A stretch of DNA of 64,000 nt, from the NCBI GenBank assembly GCA_963829545.1, contig CAWHIX010000008.1, forward strand, positions 1-64,000, in the 5' to 3' direction. This stretch comes from JAXGXJ01 sp963829545 (GTDB taxonomy: Bacteria; Actinomycetota; Thermoleophilia; RBG-16-64-13). Shown piece after piece: positions 1 through 8,208 of the stretch. A program made the position numbers and the translations under genes. Within the stretch, counting starts at the first letter, position 1. Every line of letters begins with the position of its first letter. The notes beneath the pieces are model-generated. The model saw only the letters and a program-made list of their open reading frames with translations. It was not told the origin of the DNA and searched no databases.

Positions 1-171
1 AGTGTGCTGGTTGTTCCTGGACCCGGGCTCCTGGACGCCCGCATCGGCGACGTCTATGCTGATCAATCGCCCAGGGGTCCCCTGATGTTAAGAGCGATCG
101 GCCAGGCATTGAGTGGTACGAGAGGACCGCGATTCAAAGGAAGCCTCTCCAGTCTCGGCGGTCAGGCGTAG
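1..171 (+). CDS. Possible 3' end of an unidentified gene (partial)
   Basis: A frame is open from the first base to a TAG at 169-171, coding 56 residues that begin SVLVVPGPGLLDARIGDVYA. No start is visible, so a real gene would begin left of the window. I recognise no family. It would converge on the fragment that ends at 162 on the other strand. Openness over 56 codons at this GC content is weak evidence. Confidence 0.2.
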   Translation, partial: SVLVVPGPGLLDARIGDVYADQSPRGPLMLRAIGQALSGTRGPRFKGSLSSLGGQA

Positions 172-404
172 CCACCTTCCAGTGGCGGCATCCGCTGGTA
201 CTCGGGTTTGTCCTCGATCATCTGCTGAAGCTTTTTGAACCACTCGTTCAAGGCTTGCGCCTGCTGCGTCCCAGGAAAGTCACCGTGTTCCCAGACGATG
301 GTCTTCTCGATATCTCCCGCACGCAGCTCCAGCCGATACAATGAGCATCCCGGAACAGGGTTCTCTGCTGCTGCGGTTCGTTGGCTGTCTTCGGACGGCC
401 GACG
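162..404 (-). pseudogene. Fragment of a small hypothetical protein
   Basis: The minus strand reads coherently as ...NPVPGCSLYRLELRAGD, then EKTIVWEHGDFPGTQQAQAL and ends RMPPLEGGYA with TGA at 164-162. The composition looks like a real soluble protein (amphipathic, Trp and Tyr present), unlike the other frames here. The frame is closed upstream by TAG at 407-405, and the only start inside is a TTG near 341 without a clear ribosome site. It is probably the 3' remnant of a longer gene or a frameshifted one. The family is not recognised. Confidence 0.4.
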
Positions 405-483
405 CTATCAGTGCAGACACTGATAGGCGGTCTCGGCGGACCTTTGCAGCCTAGGTAGTGCTTGTTAGGAGGAGGCGAGAAGC

Positions 484-1232
484 GTGACGCCGAGTCTCGA
501 TCGCTCATGGCGCCTTCCAGTGCTGACCGCCGATTTCGAGCGGTATCTCCGAGCGTTCGAGCAAGCTCCGCCGTTCACTCGACGGGGCCAGCTCGAGTTC
601 CATCTGGAGACAATCGCCCTCCGCAGACGACACGACACCGTCGCCGGGGCCCTCGACGATCCCGATTACCTGCACTCGCTATACAGGACTCTCCAGGCCT
701 GGGGGATTGGAGCGCGCGGCTCGTACCTAGTGCCCTTCGAGGACTTCGCAGGGCGGCTGCGTTTCAAGGAGCCGGAGTTGAGCGCTCTGGCTGGCGTCTC
801 GATTGATGAACCCATGGACGTGACAGCGGTCTCGGGTGTCCTCTGGCACATGATCGAGACACTGGGAATAGTCGAGAACAAGACGCCAATCGTGTCAGGA
901 ACCAAGGCGCTGCACCACGTCCTTCCGGACCTTGTTGTGCCCGTAGATCGAGCCTACACGCAAACCTTTTTCGGTTGGCACAGCACCGAGTTCCAGATGG
1001 TCAGCGGGAGTTCTTTTCGCTCTCCTTCAGCACGTTTGCCGCACTCGCGAGTGAGGTCAATCCCGGGAGCTTCGTGGGCGAGGGATGGAACAGCAGCCGG
1101 AGTAAGGTCATAGACAACGCCATCGTCGGCATGCTCCGCTCGGAGCAGCCTCGGTCTGTTGGGACCGTCGGTCGAGTTGACGCGAGCCGTACAGCCACTC
1201 CCGAACGGGCGCACAACAGGGGGCACGGGGCC
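484..1232 (+). pseudogene. Conserved hypothetical protein, frameshifted near 1000
   Basis: The GTG start at 484 follows AGGAGG at about 469-474. The first frame gives about 172 residues with a segment reading SGTKALHHVLPDLVVPVDRA, a pattern of an uncharacterised family with a buried His-His and Asp-Arg pair. It then switches frame at about 1000-1010. The continuation reads FFSLSFSTFAALASEV and GWNSSRSKVIDNAIVGML. One inserted or lost base explains this. No stop codon separates the corrected frame from the DUF7662 gene that follows, so the end is arbitrary and the two could be a single fused protein. The function is unknown. Confidence 0.55.
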
Positions 1233-1502
1233 ATGACCACTACCCCGCGAAGAACCAAGTATGCTCCGCTTGTCGAGTACCTCAAGCGGCAATCCGGGGA
1301 CCGCGTCAGGCTCTCGTTCGCGGAGATCGAGCACATTCTCGGCTCGACGCTGCCGAAATCGGCACGAACGCCTTCCGCGTGGTGGGCGAACGAAACCGAC
1401 GGCACGCACACGTGGGCGCACGAGTGGATGAAGGCCGGCTGGCTGAAGGACGAAGTATCTTTCACACACGAATGCGTCACCTTCGTCCGCGGACGGTCGT
1501 GA
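1233..1502 (+). CDS. DUF7662-like domain protein
   Basis: This is an 89-residue protein starting at ATG 1233. It contains KYAPLVEYLKRQSGDRVRLS, FAEIEHILGSTLPKSAR and AWWANE, and ends with a Trp-rich helix (EWMKAGW) and VTFVRG. This order of motifs is that of a small domain often encoded as a stand-alone protein or fused to restriction or defence-like proteins (DUF7662 as I recall it). The role is unknown. The upstream frame is open, so it may be the C-terminal domain of the preceding gene. Confidence 0.6.
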   Translation: MTTTPRRTKYAPLVEYLKRQSGDRVRLSFAEIEHILGSTLPKSARTPSAWWANETDGTHTWAHEWMKAGWLKDEVSFTHECVTFVRGRS

Positions 1503-1629
1503 TGGGTGTGCCGACGACGAGGGTCGGCGGGCAGGACGCGCGACCCAGAAGACCTGGGGAACGCGGGTGACCATGAACGAGACGACAAGTGACGGCAGTC
1601 CCCAGGGAGAACACTAAGCCTATCTTTAC

Positions 1630-1850
1630 CGAGACAAAGTGGGGCGAGTACGGTCCGCCGGATACGGCCGAAGCCTTGCGGAGAGCGTCTCGTTCCACCG
1701 GCACCGAGACCGGGAGTTGCCACCAGTCGATCTGTCCGATCTCGCCGGGGAGATAGCTCGTGCGCTGGTAGTCTCGGCGGCCAGGAACTGGGGCCGGACC
1801 GGCTTGAGGTACTCCTTGAGGATGGTCTTCGCGCCCCGGCAGGGGAGGAG
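1630..1850 (-). pseudogene. IS21-family transposase (IstA) remnant
   Basis: On the minus strand, around 1800-1840, one frame reads KTILKEYLKPVRPQF. A neighbouring frame then reads YQRTSYLPGEIGQIDWWQ and continues ...VERDALRKASAV...PYSPHFV. This matches the IstA block in which a YxR helix segment is followed by Y-x-PGE-x-x-QxDW, the first catalytic Asp of the IS21 DDE domain. Only about 75 residues remain, spread over two frames with no start and no IstB partner, so the copy is dead. The rest of 1503-1942 holds no recognisable gene. Confidence 0.6.
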
Positions 1851-1942
1851 TTGCGTCGGTGAGCACGGAGACTTGACCAGCGGGAATACGATGCCTACAG
1901 TCGTATTAGCTTGGGACTCGTAAGGCATGGGGAGGTGTGGAA

Positions 1943-2437
1943 TTGTCCGTCGTCAATATCCATGAGCGTGAACTTGGTGCCCCGGCTGCCGTGGTGGGCG
2001 AGTTACTGGACAGCCTAGCATCGGACAATGATCGTTTGTGGCCGCATGATCGGTGGCCCGCCATGGAACTCGACCGGCCACTCGGGGTCGGAGCCGCGGG
2101 GGGTCACGGTGGTGTGATCGGCTATGTAGTGGAGTCGTATGAACCCGGGCGCAGTGTCGGCTTTCGATTTACGCAGCCGAAGGGCTTCGTCGGAACCCAT
2201 CGATTTGAGGTGGACGAAAGAACGGATGGCCATTGTGTCCTACGGCATACCATAGAGATGGAGACCAACGGGGCGTCGAGACTTACCTGGATAGGTGTAG
2301 TTCGACCGCTGCACGACGCTCTGCTTGAAGATGCGCTGGACCGGGCAGCAGTCTACACGGGAGGGCAGCCACGGCAGCAAGGCTGGTCTGCTCGGGTGAG
2401 GACGCTGAGGTGGATGCTGAGCCGAGGCAGCCAGTAG
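1943..2437 (+). CDS. SRPBCC/START-fold protein (polyketide cyclase-like)
   Basis: A protein of about 164 residues with the layout of a hydrophobic-cavity SRPBCC protein: an N-terminal strand with ERELGAPAAVVGELL, a central pair of strands (GGVIGYVVESYEPGRSVGFR, HRFEVDERTDG), and a C-terminal helix (HDALLEDALDRA). A GTG at 1937 is in frame, but GGAGG lies at 1931-1935, directly against it. The TTG at 1943, seven bases after GGAGG, is the better start. The ligand is unknown. The gene stands alone between transposon remnants. Confidence 0.65.
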   Translation: MSVVNIHERELGAPAAVVGELLDSLASDNDRLWPHDRWPAMELDRPLGVGAAGGHGGVIGYVVESYEPGRSVGFRFTQPKGFVGTHRFEVDERTDGHCVLRHTIEMETNGASRLTWIGVVRPLHDALLEDALDRAAVYTGGQPRQQGWSARVRTLRWMLSRGSQ

Positions 2438-2497
2438 GTCACGCTTGGCAGGGCAAGCGAAGTCGTCCTAGGCGACCCCAGTAGTCTGCGGGTAGAT

Positions 2498-2531
2498 GGT
2501 GGGCTCTACTGGGTTTGAACTCGAGCCCGCC
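2498..2531 (+). other. Inverted repeat after the SRPBCC gene
   Basis: GGTGGGCTC at 2498-2506 can pair with GAGCCCGCC at 2523-2531 (one G-U pair) around a 16-nt loop. It lies 60 bases after the preceding stop and has no T run, so it is at best a weak terminator. The rest of 2438-2864 shows no gene apart from the dispersed repeat. Confidence 0.3.
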
Positions 2532-2760
2532 AGGCGGCGGTTGACTTGTACGCTCTCTGCCGTTGCCAGGCGGCACAAGATGTCGGTGGTTGATCAGGCC
2601 GGGCCCCGCTCCGGCTGACGACGGCCCTCTCCTGTCATGCACAGCTTCGGCGGAGGAAGGCGAAGCCTCTCAGCATGTGTCCCATCCGTGCGCTCCCGGG
2701 TCCCGCCACCTCACGATCATGCACATCCTTGTGTGTCAGCCCCTCGGGCCCGGGTCAGGC

Positions 2761-2820
2761 CAGGACCAGCCGAAACTGCCTGGGGAGTCTTGCGCTTAAT
2801 TCAGTCCGGGCCCCCGCTAC
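2761..2820 (+). repeat. 60-bp dispersed repeat, copy A
   Basis: This 60-nt block recurs at 10727-10786 (5 differences) and at 14576-14634 (more diverged, one base shorter), always intergenic and on the same strand. The block begins CAGGACCAGCCGAAACTGCC and ends CCGCTAC. This copy lies just left of the IS256-type element. Downstream sequence ending in GGGGTCTTATTT resembles the terminator tail that follows copy B. Confidence 0.85.
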
Positions 2821-2864
2821 CTTTTCACCTGCAAATCGGGGTCTTATTTCAAGACGCGGGTCAC

Positions 2865-4265
2865 GTCCTGTCAAGTGGTGTACGAACTCTCGGTTGCTCC
2901 ATCCTCTAGTTCGTCACATCAGCTCGCCATGAGCAGCGGCACCACCTCCTCTTCGAGCTCCGCGGTGGACCGCCGCAGGCTCCATGGCCTTGGCCAAGGA
3001 TTCCTGGCTCATGTAGCGCCGGGCCACCTGCCATTCGTCGTGCTGCTCGGCAAGGACGGCGCCGACCAGGCGGATGATGGAGCTTCTGTCCGGGAAGATG
3101 CCCACCACGTCGCTTCGGCGCCTGATCTCCCGGTTGAGGCGTTCCTGGGGGTTGTTGGACCAGATCTGCCGCCAGTGCTCCACCGGGAAGCCGGTAAAGG
3201 CGGTGATGTCAGGGGCGGCATCTTCCAGCATCCGCGCCACCTCGGGGAATCGATCCTCGAGCTGATGATGACCCGCGAAAGCTGGGCCTGCACCTCATCG
3301 GCTGAGGGCTGGGCGAAGATGGTCCTGACCAGCGTGGCCACGAAGGGCTGAGCCGATCGGGGCACGCGGCAGAGGATGTTGCGCATGAAATGGGTCCGGC
3401 ATCTCTGCCAGGCACATCCGGGAAGAACGGCGGCGATGGCCGCGACCAGGCCCTTGTGGTCGTCGGAGATGACCAGGCTTGACCCCGGAGAGCCCCGGGC
3501 CGCAAGACCTCGCAGGAACTGGGTCCAGGCGGCGCCGTCTTCAGCCGTGAAGGTATCGAGTCCCAAGATCTCGCGGTGACCATCGGCGGAGACGGCGGTG
3601 GCAGACGACGATGGCCACGTTTATCACCCGCCCGTCTTCGCGGACTTTCACCGAAAGAGCGTCCAGCCACAGGTAGGGATAGGGACCGGCGTCCAGCGGC
3701 CGGGAGCGAAAGGCGGCCACCTCGCCGTCGAGGGTCTTGGCCAGCGCTGAGACCTGGCTCTTGGATATCCCCTCCATCCCCAGGGTCTTGACCAGACCAT
3801 CGACGCGGCGCGTGGAGACGCCGCGCACGTAGCACTCGCAGATGACGGCCACCAGCGCCCGCTCCGCCCGGCGCCGGCGCTCGAAGAGCCACTCGGGATA
3901 GTAGGTGCCTTGGCGGAGTTTGGGGACCCGGAGTTCGATGGTGCCGGTCCGGCAGTCGAAGTCGCGATCGCGATAGCCGTTGCGGCGGTTCACCCGGTCG
4001 TCGCTCCGTTCTCCATACGGAAGCGCCGCAGAGAGCGTCAGCTTCCGCGGACATGAGGTTCTCGGCGAACGTGCGCACCATCTCGCGCAAAAGATCGACA
4101 TCTGCGGTCTCCACCTGCTTGCGCAGCCACGCCAGGGGGTCCATCCTTAGTTCGACCACTGTGTCCTCCTCGGTTACGGACTTAAGCCATCCTCGAGGAT
4201 GGAGCAGTGGTCACCTCATCTCAAGACCTCAGGTGACCGGAATCTCGTACACCACTTCTGTGGAC
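2865..4265 (-). mobile_element. IS256-family insertion sequence, decayed
   Basis: The element is about 1.4 kb and is delimited by imperfect terminal inverted repeats. AAGTGGTGTACGA at 2873-2885 matches the reverse complement of TCGTACACCACTT at 4245-4257, and both repeats extend outward to a GTCC four bases further. It encodes one Mutator-type transposase with several frame breaks. Outside these ends there is a second inverted pair: CAAATCGGGGTCTT (2832-2845) and AAGACCCCGATTTG (4273-4286). Its distance to the inner repeat differs on the two sides, so the true ends and target duplication are uncertain. Confidence 0.8.
2914..4144 (-). pseudogene. IS256-family (Mutator) transposase, frameshifted
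   Basis: From ATG 4144 the product starts MDPLAWLRKQVETADVDLLR. At least three frame changes (about 4020, 3590 and 3260) are needed to follow it. The DDE framework is all present: Asp in YLWLDALSVKVRED, Asp in LVISDDHKGLVAAI, and Glu in NNPQERLNREIRRRSDVVG, the characteristic C-terminal signature of this family. The total length of about 410 residues is normal. As written it cannot be translated into active transposase. If the indels are consensus errors the element may be live. Confidence 0.8.
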
Positions 4266-4416
4266 ACTAACTCAAGACCCCGATTTGAACCCTGCGATAT
4301 CGTCAAACGGTAGGTCATGGAACGTCAGGAGAACCTGGGCCAGGAGAACCTGGGCCGCATGCTCTTGGCTGCCAAAGACGACGCTCATGTCGCTGGATTC
4401 GATATGCGTACCTATC

Positions 4417-4442
4417 TTAAGAGCGCCGCCTCGGCCTATACT
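4417..4442 (+). promoter_or_regulatory. Possible promoter of the HEAT-repeat gene
   Basis: TATACT at 4437-4442 is an excellent -10 box, identical to those at 8111 and 11134. The upstream hexamer (TTAAGA, 4417-4422) is a poor -35 at 14 nt spacing. It lies between the distal in-frame ATG (4317) and the preferred start at 4476, which supports the downstream start. Confidence 0.45.
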
Positions 4443-4475
4443 CTAAGTCATAGGGTCCGCTGGGGAGGTGAAGCG

Positions 4476-5687
4476 GTGGCACGGGATTCATCGGTGCGGA
4501 GAAACATCGTCACAGGAATCGCGGTGCTGGTGCTTATCGTGATTGCCCTCTACTTCGTGCTGGGCTCGCGCGGCTGCGGACCAAGCGTCTCCAGCCTGGA
4601 GGAGGAGGGGGATATTCCCGGGCTGATCGCCATGCTCCAAGGAGATGACCCGACGCGAGCAGGCGACGCCGCCACCTCCCTTGGAGAACTGGCTGATCCT
4701 GCGTCGGTGGAGCCGTTGATAGAGATCATCGAGGCCGACCCCTTCTCGCCGGCGGCAGGCTACGCGGTGGAGGTCCTCACCACCATCGGTGACAAACGGG
4801 CAGTCCCTGCCATCATCAGCGTCCTCGAGACCACGCCGTCGGCTTCGGAGAAGAGCCGCGTGGAGCGCTACGAACAACCGGCCGCCATCGAGGCTCTGGG
4901 CACGTTCGCCGATCCGCGGGCTGCCGAGCCGATCGTCAGCTGGGTGAAGGACAACGGACCGCCGCTCTACGTGCCGGGTGATGAGAAGGCCGTGGTCGAT
5001 GAGGCCCTGCTGGCCATTGGGGCGGGTTCTGTTGACCCTCTCATTGCGCTGGCCGCGGACGACAAGGCCCCTGGCTCCGCGCGAAACTGGGCGGTGAGAC
5101 TCCTCGGGGACATCGGTGACCCAGCCGCGGCTTCGGCCCTGGTCGAGTTGCTCGCGGGGGCTGAAGTGGTCCGAGACGCGGTCTTGGCGTCGCTCGCCAA
5201 GCTCGGCACCGGAGCGGTTGATGCTCTGCTGACGGGGCTCAACAGCGCTGACTGGGTGGTCGTGAGCTACTCGGCCAAGGCGTTGGGGCAGATCGGTGAC
5301 AAAGGAGCTGAAGCGGGCCTGCTCACCCTGATGACGTCCAACGTAGAGGAGACGGGCGCTTCGAACGTCCGACTATCCGCCTCTGATGCCCTTGCGCTCA
5401 TCAACAAGGACGACCCGGCCAAATTGGTGGAGTGGCTCGCAGCGAAAGAGACGGTGTTCATCTACTACGGTCTCATCCACCTCGGAATACCCGAGACCGA
5501 GACGCCTCTTCTGGAAGCTTTCGATCGCCAGGCAAACAAGGTGATGGCCGAGCACTTTTTGAACTCTGGCAATAGCGCACTCAGCGGAGCAGCCAAGAAA
5601 TGGGCCGAAGCCAACGGCTTTGACGTCATGACCTTCTCCAACCTGCCCGCTGGGGAAACTGGCTGGGGGAGCCTGGCAGGCGAGTAG
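4476..5687 (+). CDS. Membrane-anchored HEAT-repeat protein
   Basis: 403 residues. One N-terminal membrane segment (about residues 11-29, IVTGIAVLVLIVIALYFVLG) is followed by an extracytoplasmic solenoid of HEAT/PBS-type repeats of about 30-35 residues. Examples are DAATSLGELADPASVEPLI, VEVLTTIGDKRAVPAII, ALGTFADPRAAEPIV, AVRLLGDIGDPAAASALV and AKALGQIGDKGAEAGLL. Such solenoids are protein-binding scaffolds, and the partner is unknown. The GTG at 4476 has GGGAGG at 4463-4468. An in-frame ATG at 4317 would add 53 residues that do not resemble a protein. It is followed at 39 bases by the zinc-ribbon gene, so the two may be co-transcribed. Confidence 0.8.
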   Translation: MARDSSVRRNIVTGIAVLVLIVIALYFVLGSRGCGPSVSSLEEEGDIPGLIAMLQGDDPTRAGDAATSLGELADPASVEPLIEIIEADPFSPAAGYAVEVLTTIGDKRAVPAIISVLETTPSASEKSRVERYEQPAAIEALGTFADPRAAEPIVSWVKDNGPPLYVPGDEKAVVDEALLAIGAGSVDPLIALAADDKAPGSARNWAVRLLGDIGDPAAASALVELLAGAEVVRDAVLASLAKLGTGAVDALLTGLNSADWVVVSYSAKALGQIGDKGAEAGLLTLMTSNVEETGASNVRLSASDALALINKDDPAKLVEWLAAKETVFIYYGLIHLGIPETETPLLEAFDRQANKVMAEHFLNSGNSALSGAAKKWAEANGFDVMTFSNLPAGETGWGSLAGE

Positions 5688-5726
5688 ACAGATCTGCGGG
5701 TCGGCAGGGAAGCAAAGGGGAGGCTC

Positions 5727-6776
5727 ATGTACTGTCCGCAGTGCGGCAGTCCGAACCACGAGGATGCCAGGTTCTGCATGAAGTGCGGCGTGGACCTGGT
5801 TCCCTACCGCAAGTGGGCTCCACAGGCGCGAGCAGCCTTCCCGCAGAACCAGATGGCCCACCAGGTACGGCCCCAGCAGCCCGATCTTCCTCCGCAGCCA
5901 CCAGCTTCTCCGCCGACCGAGCGAGGGGTGTCTTCTGTCTCCTTGGAATCCCCGACGGTGGAAGCGAGCGAACGCGATGAGGTTTCCCTGCGCCCAGATG
6001 CCTCGCAAGCCCGAGCGGCTGCGTCGCCGGCCTCCGGGAACACCTTCACGAGGAGCGCCGGCGTGCGACTCACCGCGGGCGTCATACCCTCCGGGCTCCA
6101 ACGGGCAGGCTACAGCCTAATCGAACTTGGATACATTGGGTTGTTCCTTCTGGGACTCTTGCAGTGGTACGAGGGCACGGTAGGCGGCCGCCTGAACGAT
6201 CTCCTTGACGACGAGGTCTTTGTGGCCACGCGAGGCGGCGATGTCCTCACCATGGGTTGGGGCTTTCTCGCACTCGCCGTCGCGACCGCTGTCCTCACCA
6301 TCGGCTCTTTCCTTCTGCCTCGGGCAGGCCGGGGGCTCCGCATCAGCGGCTACGTGCTGATGCTGTTGGGGGTCGCCAGCGGTCTGGTCGCACTCTGGCG
6401 GGGCTGGGCCGACAGTGCCATCTACGTCCTGTTATTGACCTCTGTCTTGATCGTGGCGGGCGCGGTCCTTGTGGGGAAAGGGACGGGCCCGTTCAGGAAG
6501 GAATGGAAGACTCGCCTGGGCGGGAACAGGCCGTATCGGAAGCGATGGCTCCCGATCCGGCTCGGGGTCGTGGCCGCGCTTTGGGTGTTCGGAGCGATCG
6601 GGTACGTGCTGATGCTCACTCTCGACAGCGGTTGGACCGTTCAACCTGGAGGGTACATCGGCGGAATTCTGCTGGCCGTCGGTGTCATTGGTGCCCTCGC
6701 CCTGCTCGCAGGCCTTCGAGGCCGGCCGACGCTCTGGATCGACGCCGAGGGTCACCTCGTCGATCGGGCCGAGTGA
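5727..6776 (+). CDS. Zinc-ribbon multi-pass membrane protein
   Basis: 349 residues. The N-terminus is a zinc ribbon with ligands C3, C6, C17 and C20 (YCPQCG...ARFCMKCG). A Pro/Gln/Ala-rich cytoplasmic linker follows (to about residue 125), then about six hydrophobic segments (LIELGYIGLFLLGLLQWY, MGWGFLALAVATAVLTI, YVLMLLGVASGLVALW, AIYVLLLTSVLIVAGAVL, LGVVAALWVFGAIGYVLM, YIGGILLAVGVIGALALLAG). AGGGGAGG-like sequence precedes ATG 5727. The next gene carries an almost identical ribbon, so the pair probably shares a cytoplasmic partner. The function is unknown. Confidence 0.75.
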   Translation: MYCPQCGSPNHEDARFCMKCGVDLVPYRKWAPQARAAFPQNQMAHQVRPQQPDLPPQPPASPPTERGVSSVSLESPTVEASERDEVSLRPDASQARAAASPASGNTFTRSAGVRLTAGVIPSGLQRAGYSLIELGYIGLFLLGLLQWYEGTVGGRLNDLLDDEVFVATRGGDVLTMGWGFLALAVATAVLTIGSFLLPRAGRGLRISGYVLMLLGVASGLVALWRGWADSAIYVLLLTSVLIVAGAVLVGKGTGPFRKEWKTRLGGNRPYRKRWLPIRLGVVAALWVFGAIGYVLMLTLDSGWTVQPGGYIGGILLAVGVIGALALLAGLRGRPTLWIDAEGHLVDRAE

Positions 6777-6926
6777 AGAGGCTTGCAGGGCAGTCGCTGC
6801 CATGCCGAGTTGACCGCTTCATTGGACCATCAGCCCCGACCAAGAGCCGGACGGGCAAGCAAGTAGCGGGCCGGGACGCTGGCGGACAATCGTGCTGAGA
6901 TTCGAAGGGTTCTGGAGGACGGCGTC

Positions 6927-7898
6927 ATGAGCCTGAACGAGAGGTATTTCGAAAGTTGGGGCAATGCGCAGCACCAAGAACTCATACGGCTGTGCGGAGT
7001 GCTGCCCGTACTGCCTCGGGAGAAGGTAGATACCTTTTTTGCTGAAGCTGAGAGAGTCGCGGAAGACAGTCGAGTACCGAAAGAGTGGCCGGCCGCCATG
7101 CTCTTCAGCTCTTTGGGCAGTACCCTCGCCGCCTCCGACCGACAAGACCTAGACGTGAGGTGGCAACTGGGGTCTGGGAGCATTGCGGACGGCATACTGA
7201 TAATCGAAACGCACGACCCCGTATTGGCCGTGCTGCAGTGCGTCGCTCGCCTCTCTGAGGATTCCTTCTTGACCCGGGTCTTCGCGTTCAACGACATTGC
7301 GGCTGTGAAGCGCCTGGTCGGAGGCAGCGCTGCGGAGCTTCAGACGCAATCACAGCGCCCCACTGGAGGCAGACCGCTGGAGGAAGAGACGGAATACTGT
7401 CCGCAGTGCGGCAATCCAAACAGCGCGTCAGCCAGATTCTGCATGAATTGCGGTATGGACATGGCGCCCTTCCGACTGGACGTTCAAGGAGTGCGACCCA
7501 ACCCTTCGGAGGCGCAGCCGGCCTATCAGCCCCAGCACGCGAGTCAGACCTATGAGCCACGCCCTGCGGCACCGCCCGCAGCATCTCAGAGAGCGCCGTA
7601 TCAGATGCCGGGACACCCCCCGGCGGGGCCAGTTCCCCACTTCGGAGCACCCGTACAGGTCAAAAGCTATCTTGGCTGGGCCATCGCCACGCTCATACTC
7701 TGCTTCTGGCCCACCGGGATCGTGGCGGTGGTGCATGCCACCAGAGTTGGAAACAGGCTGGCAGCTGGCGACTATATCGGCGCTCAGGAATCTTCCCGCA
7801 AGGCCAAATGGTGGACGCAACTATCGTTCAATATCGCTGTGGCTTTTGTCGTGATCGCTGTGGTGATTACCATTTTCGCGACGATCGTCGCGCGCTAA
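6927..7898 (+). CDS. Zinc-ribbon / CD225-dispanin membrane protein
   Basis: 323 residues. A soluble N-terminal domain (1-150) of unknown type precedes a zinc ribbon with C158, C161, C172 and C175 (YCPQCGNPN...ARFCMNCG). After it come a Pro/Gln-rich linker and a C-terminal CD225/dispanin module with two membrane helices. The segment between the helices, VVHATRVGNRLAAGDYIGA, and the following SSRKAKWW are typical of bacterial CD225 proteins. The ribbon is nearly the same as in the preceding gene (YCPQCG[S/N]PN, ARFCM[K/N]CG), pointing to module duplication. The function is unknown. Confidence 0.75.
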   Translation: MSLNERYFESWGNAQHQELIRLCGVLPVLPREKVDTFFAEAERVAEDSRVPKEWPAAMLFSSLGSTLAASDRQDLDVRWQLGSGSIADGILIIETHDPVLAVLQCVARLSEDSFLTRVFAFNDIAAVKRLVGGSAAELQTQSQRPTGGRPLEEETEYCPQCGNPNSASARFCMNCGMDMAPFRLDVQGVRPNPSEAQPAYQPQHASQTYEPRPAAPPAASQRAPYQMPGHPPAGPVPHFGAPVQVKSYLGWAIATLILCFWPTGIVAVVHATRVGNRLAAGDYIGAQESSRKAKWWTQLSFNIAVAFVVIAVVITIFATIVAR

Positions 7899-8088
7899 CA
7901 GCGGGGGTAAGCCAGCAGACTACGTCACGCCTGTGAGGCGTGGCGCCCGCTGATGACGGCGGCCGATGTCTTCGCCTACGGGTCTATGGTCTGGGGGATC
8001 GCTCAGGCCACCTACGACCGCTTCCAACAAAGGCGGCCGTTGGTCCGATGCGCCGCCACGCTTCAGCCAGCGGCGGCTTCCCACGCCG

Positions 8089-8116
8089 TTGACTCGGAAG
8101 CGGGCCGGCCTATACT
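8089..8116 (+). promoter_or_regulatory. Promoter of the PsbP-like lipoprotein gene
   Basis: TTGACT (8089-8094), 16 nt spacer, TATACT (8111-8116). This is close to the vegetative sigma consensus and has the same design as 11112-11139. It gives a leader of about 85 nt to the start at 8209. The remainder of the 310-base gap 7899-8208 shows no gene. Confidence 0.7.
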
Positions 8117-8208
8117 CAAAGCAAGCACGTATTCCCGGTGAAAGCTTGGGGTGGCCTGTGGACGGAGAAGGTGCAGCCAACCGCGATGGCATCACTGGTA
8201 GGAGACAG

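Noticed and set aside
2490..2540. tRNA gene suggested by GGTTTGAACTC
   Set aside because: The neighbouring bases do not form T, anticodon and acceptor stems. Only a weak 9-bp inverted repeat is present.
4317..4475. N-terminal extension of the HEAT protein from ATG 4317
   Set aside because: The extension contains a duplicated GAGAACCTGGGCCAG stretch, a -10 box lies inside it, and GTG 4476 has a good ribosome site.
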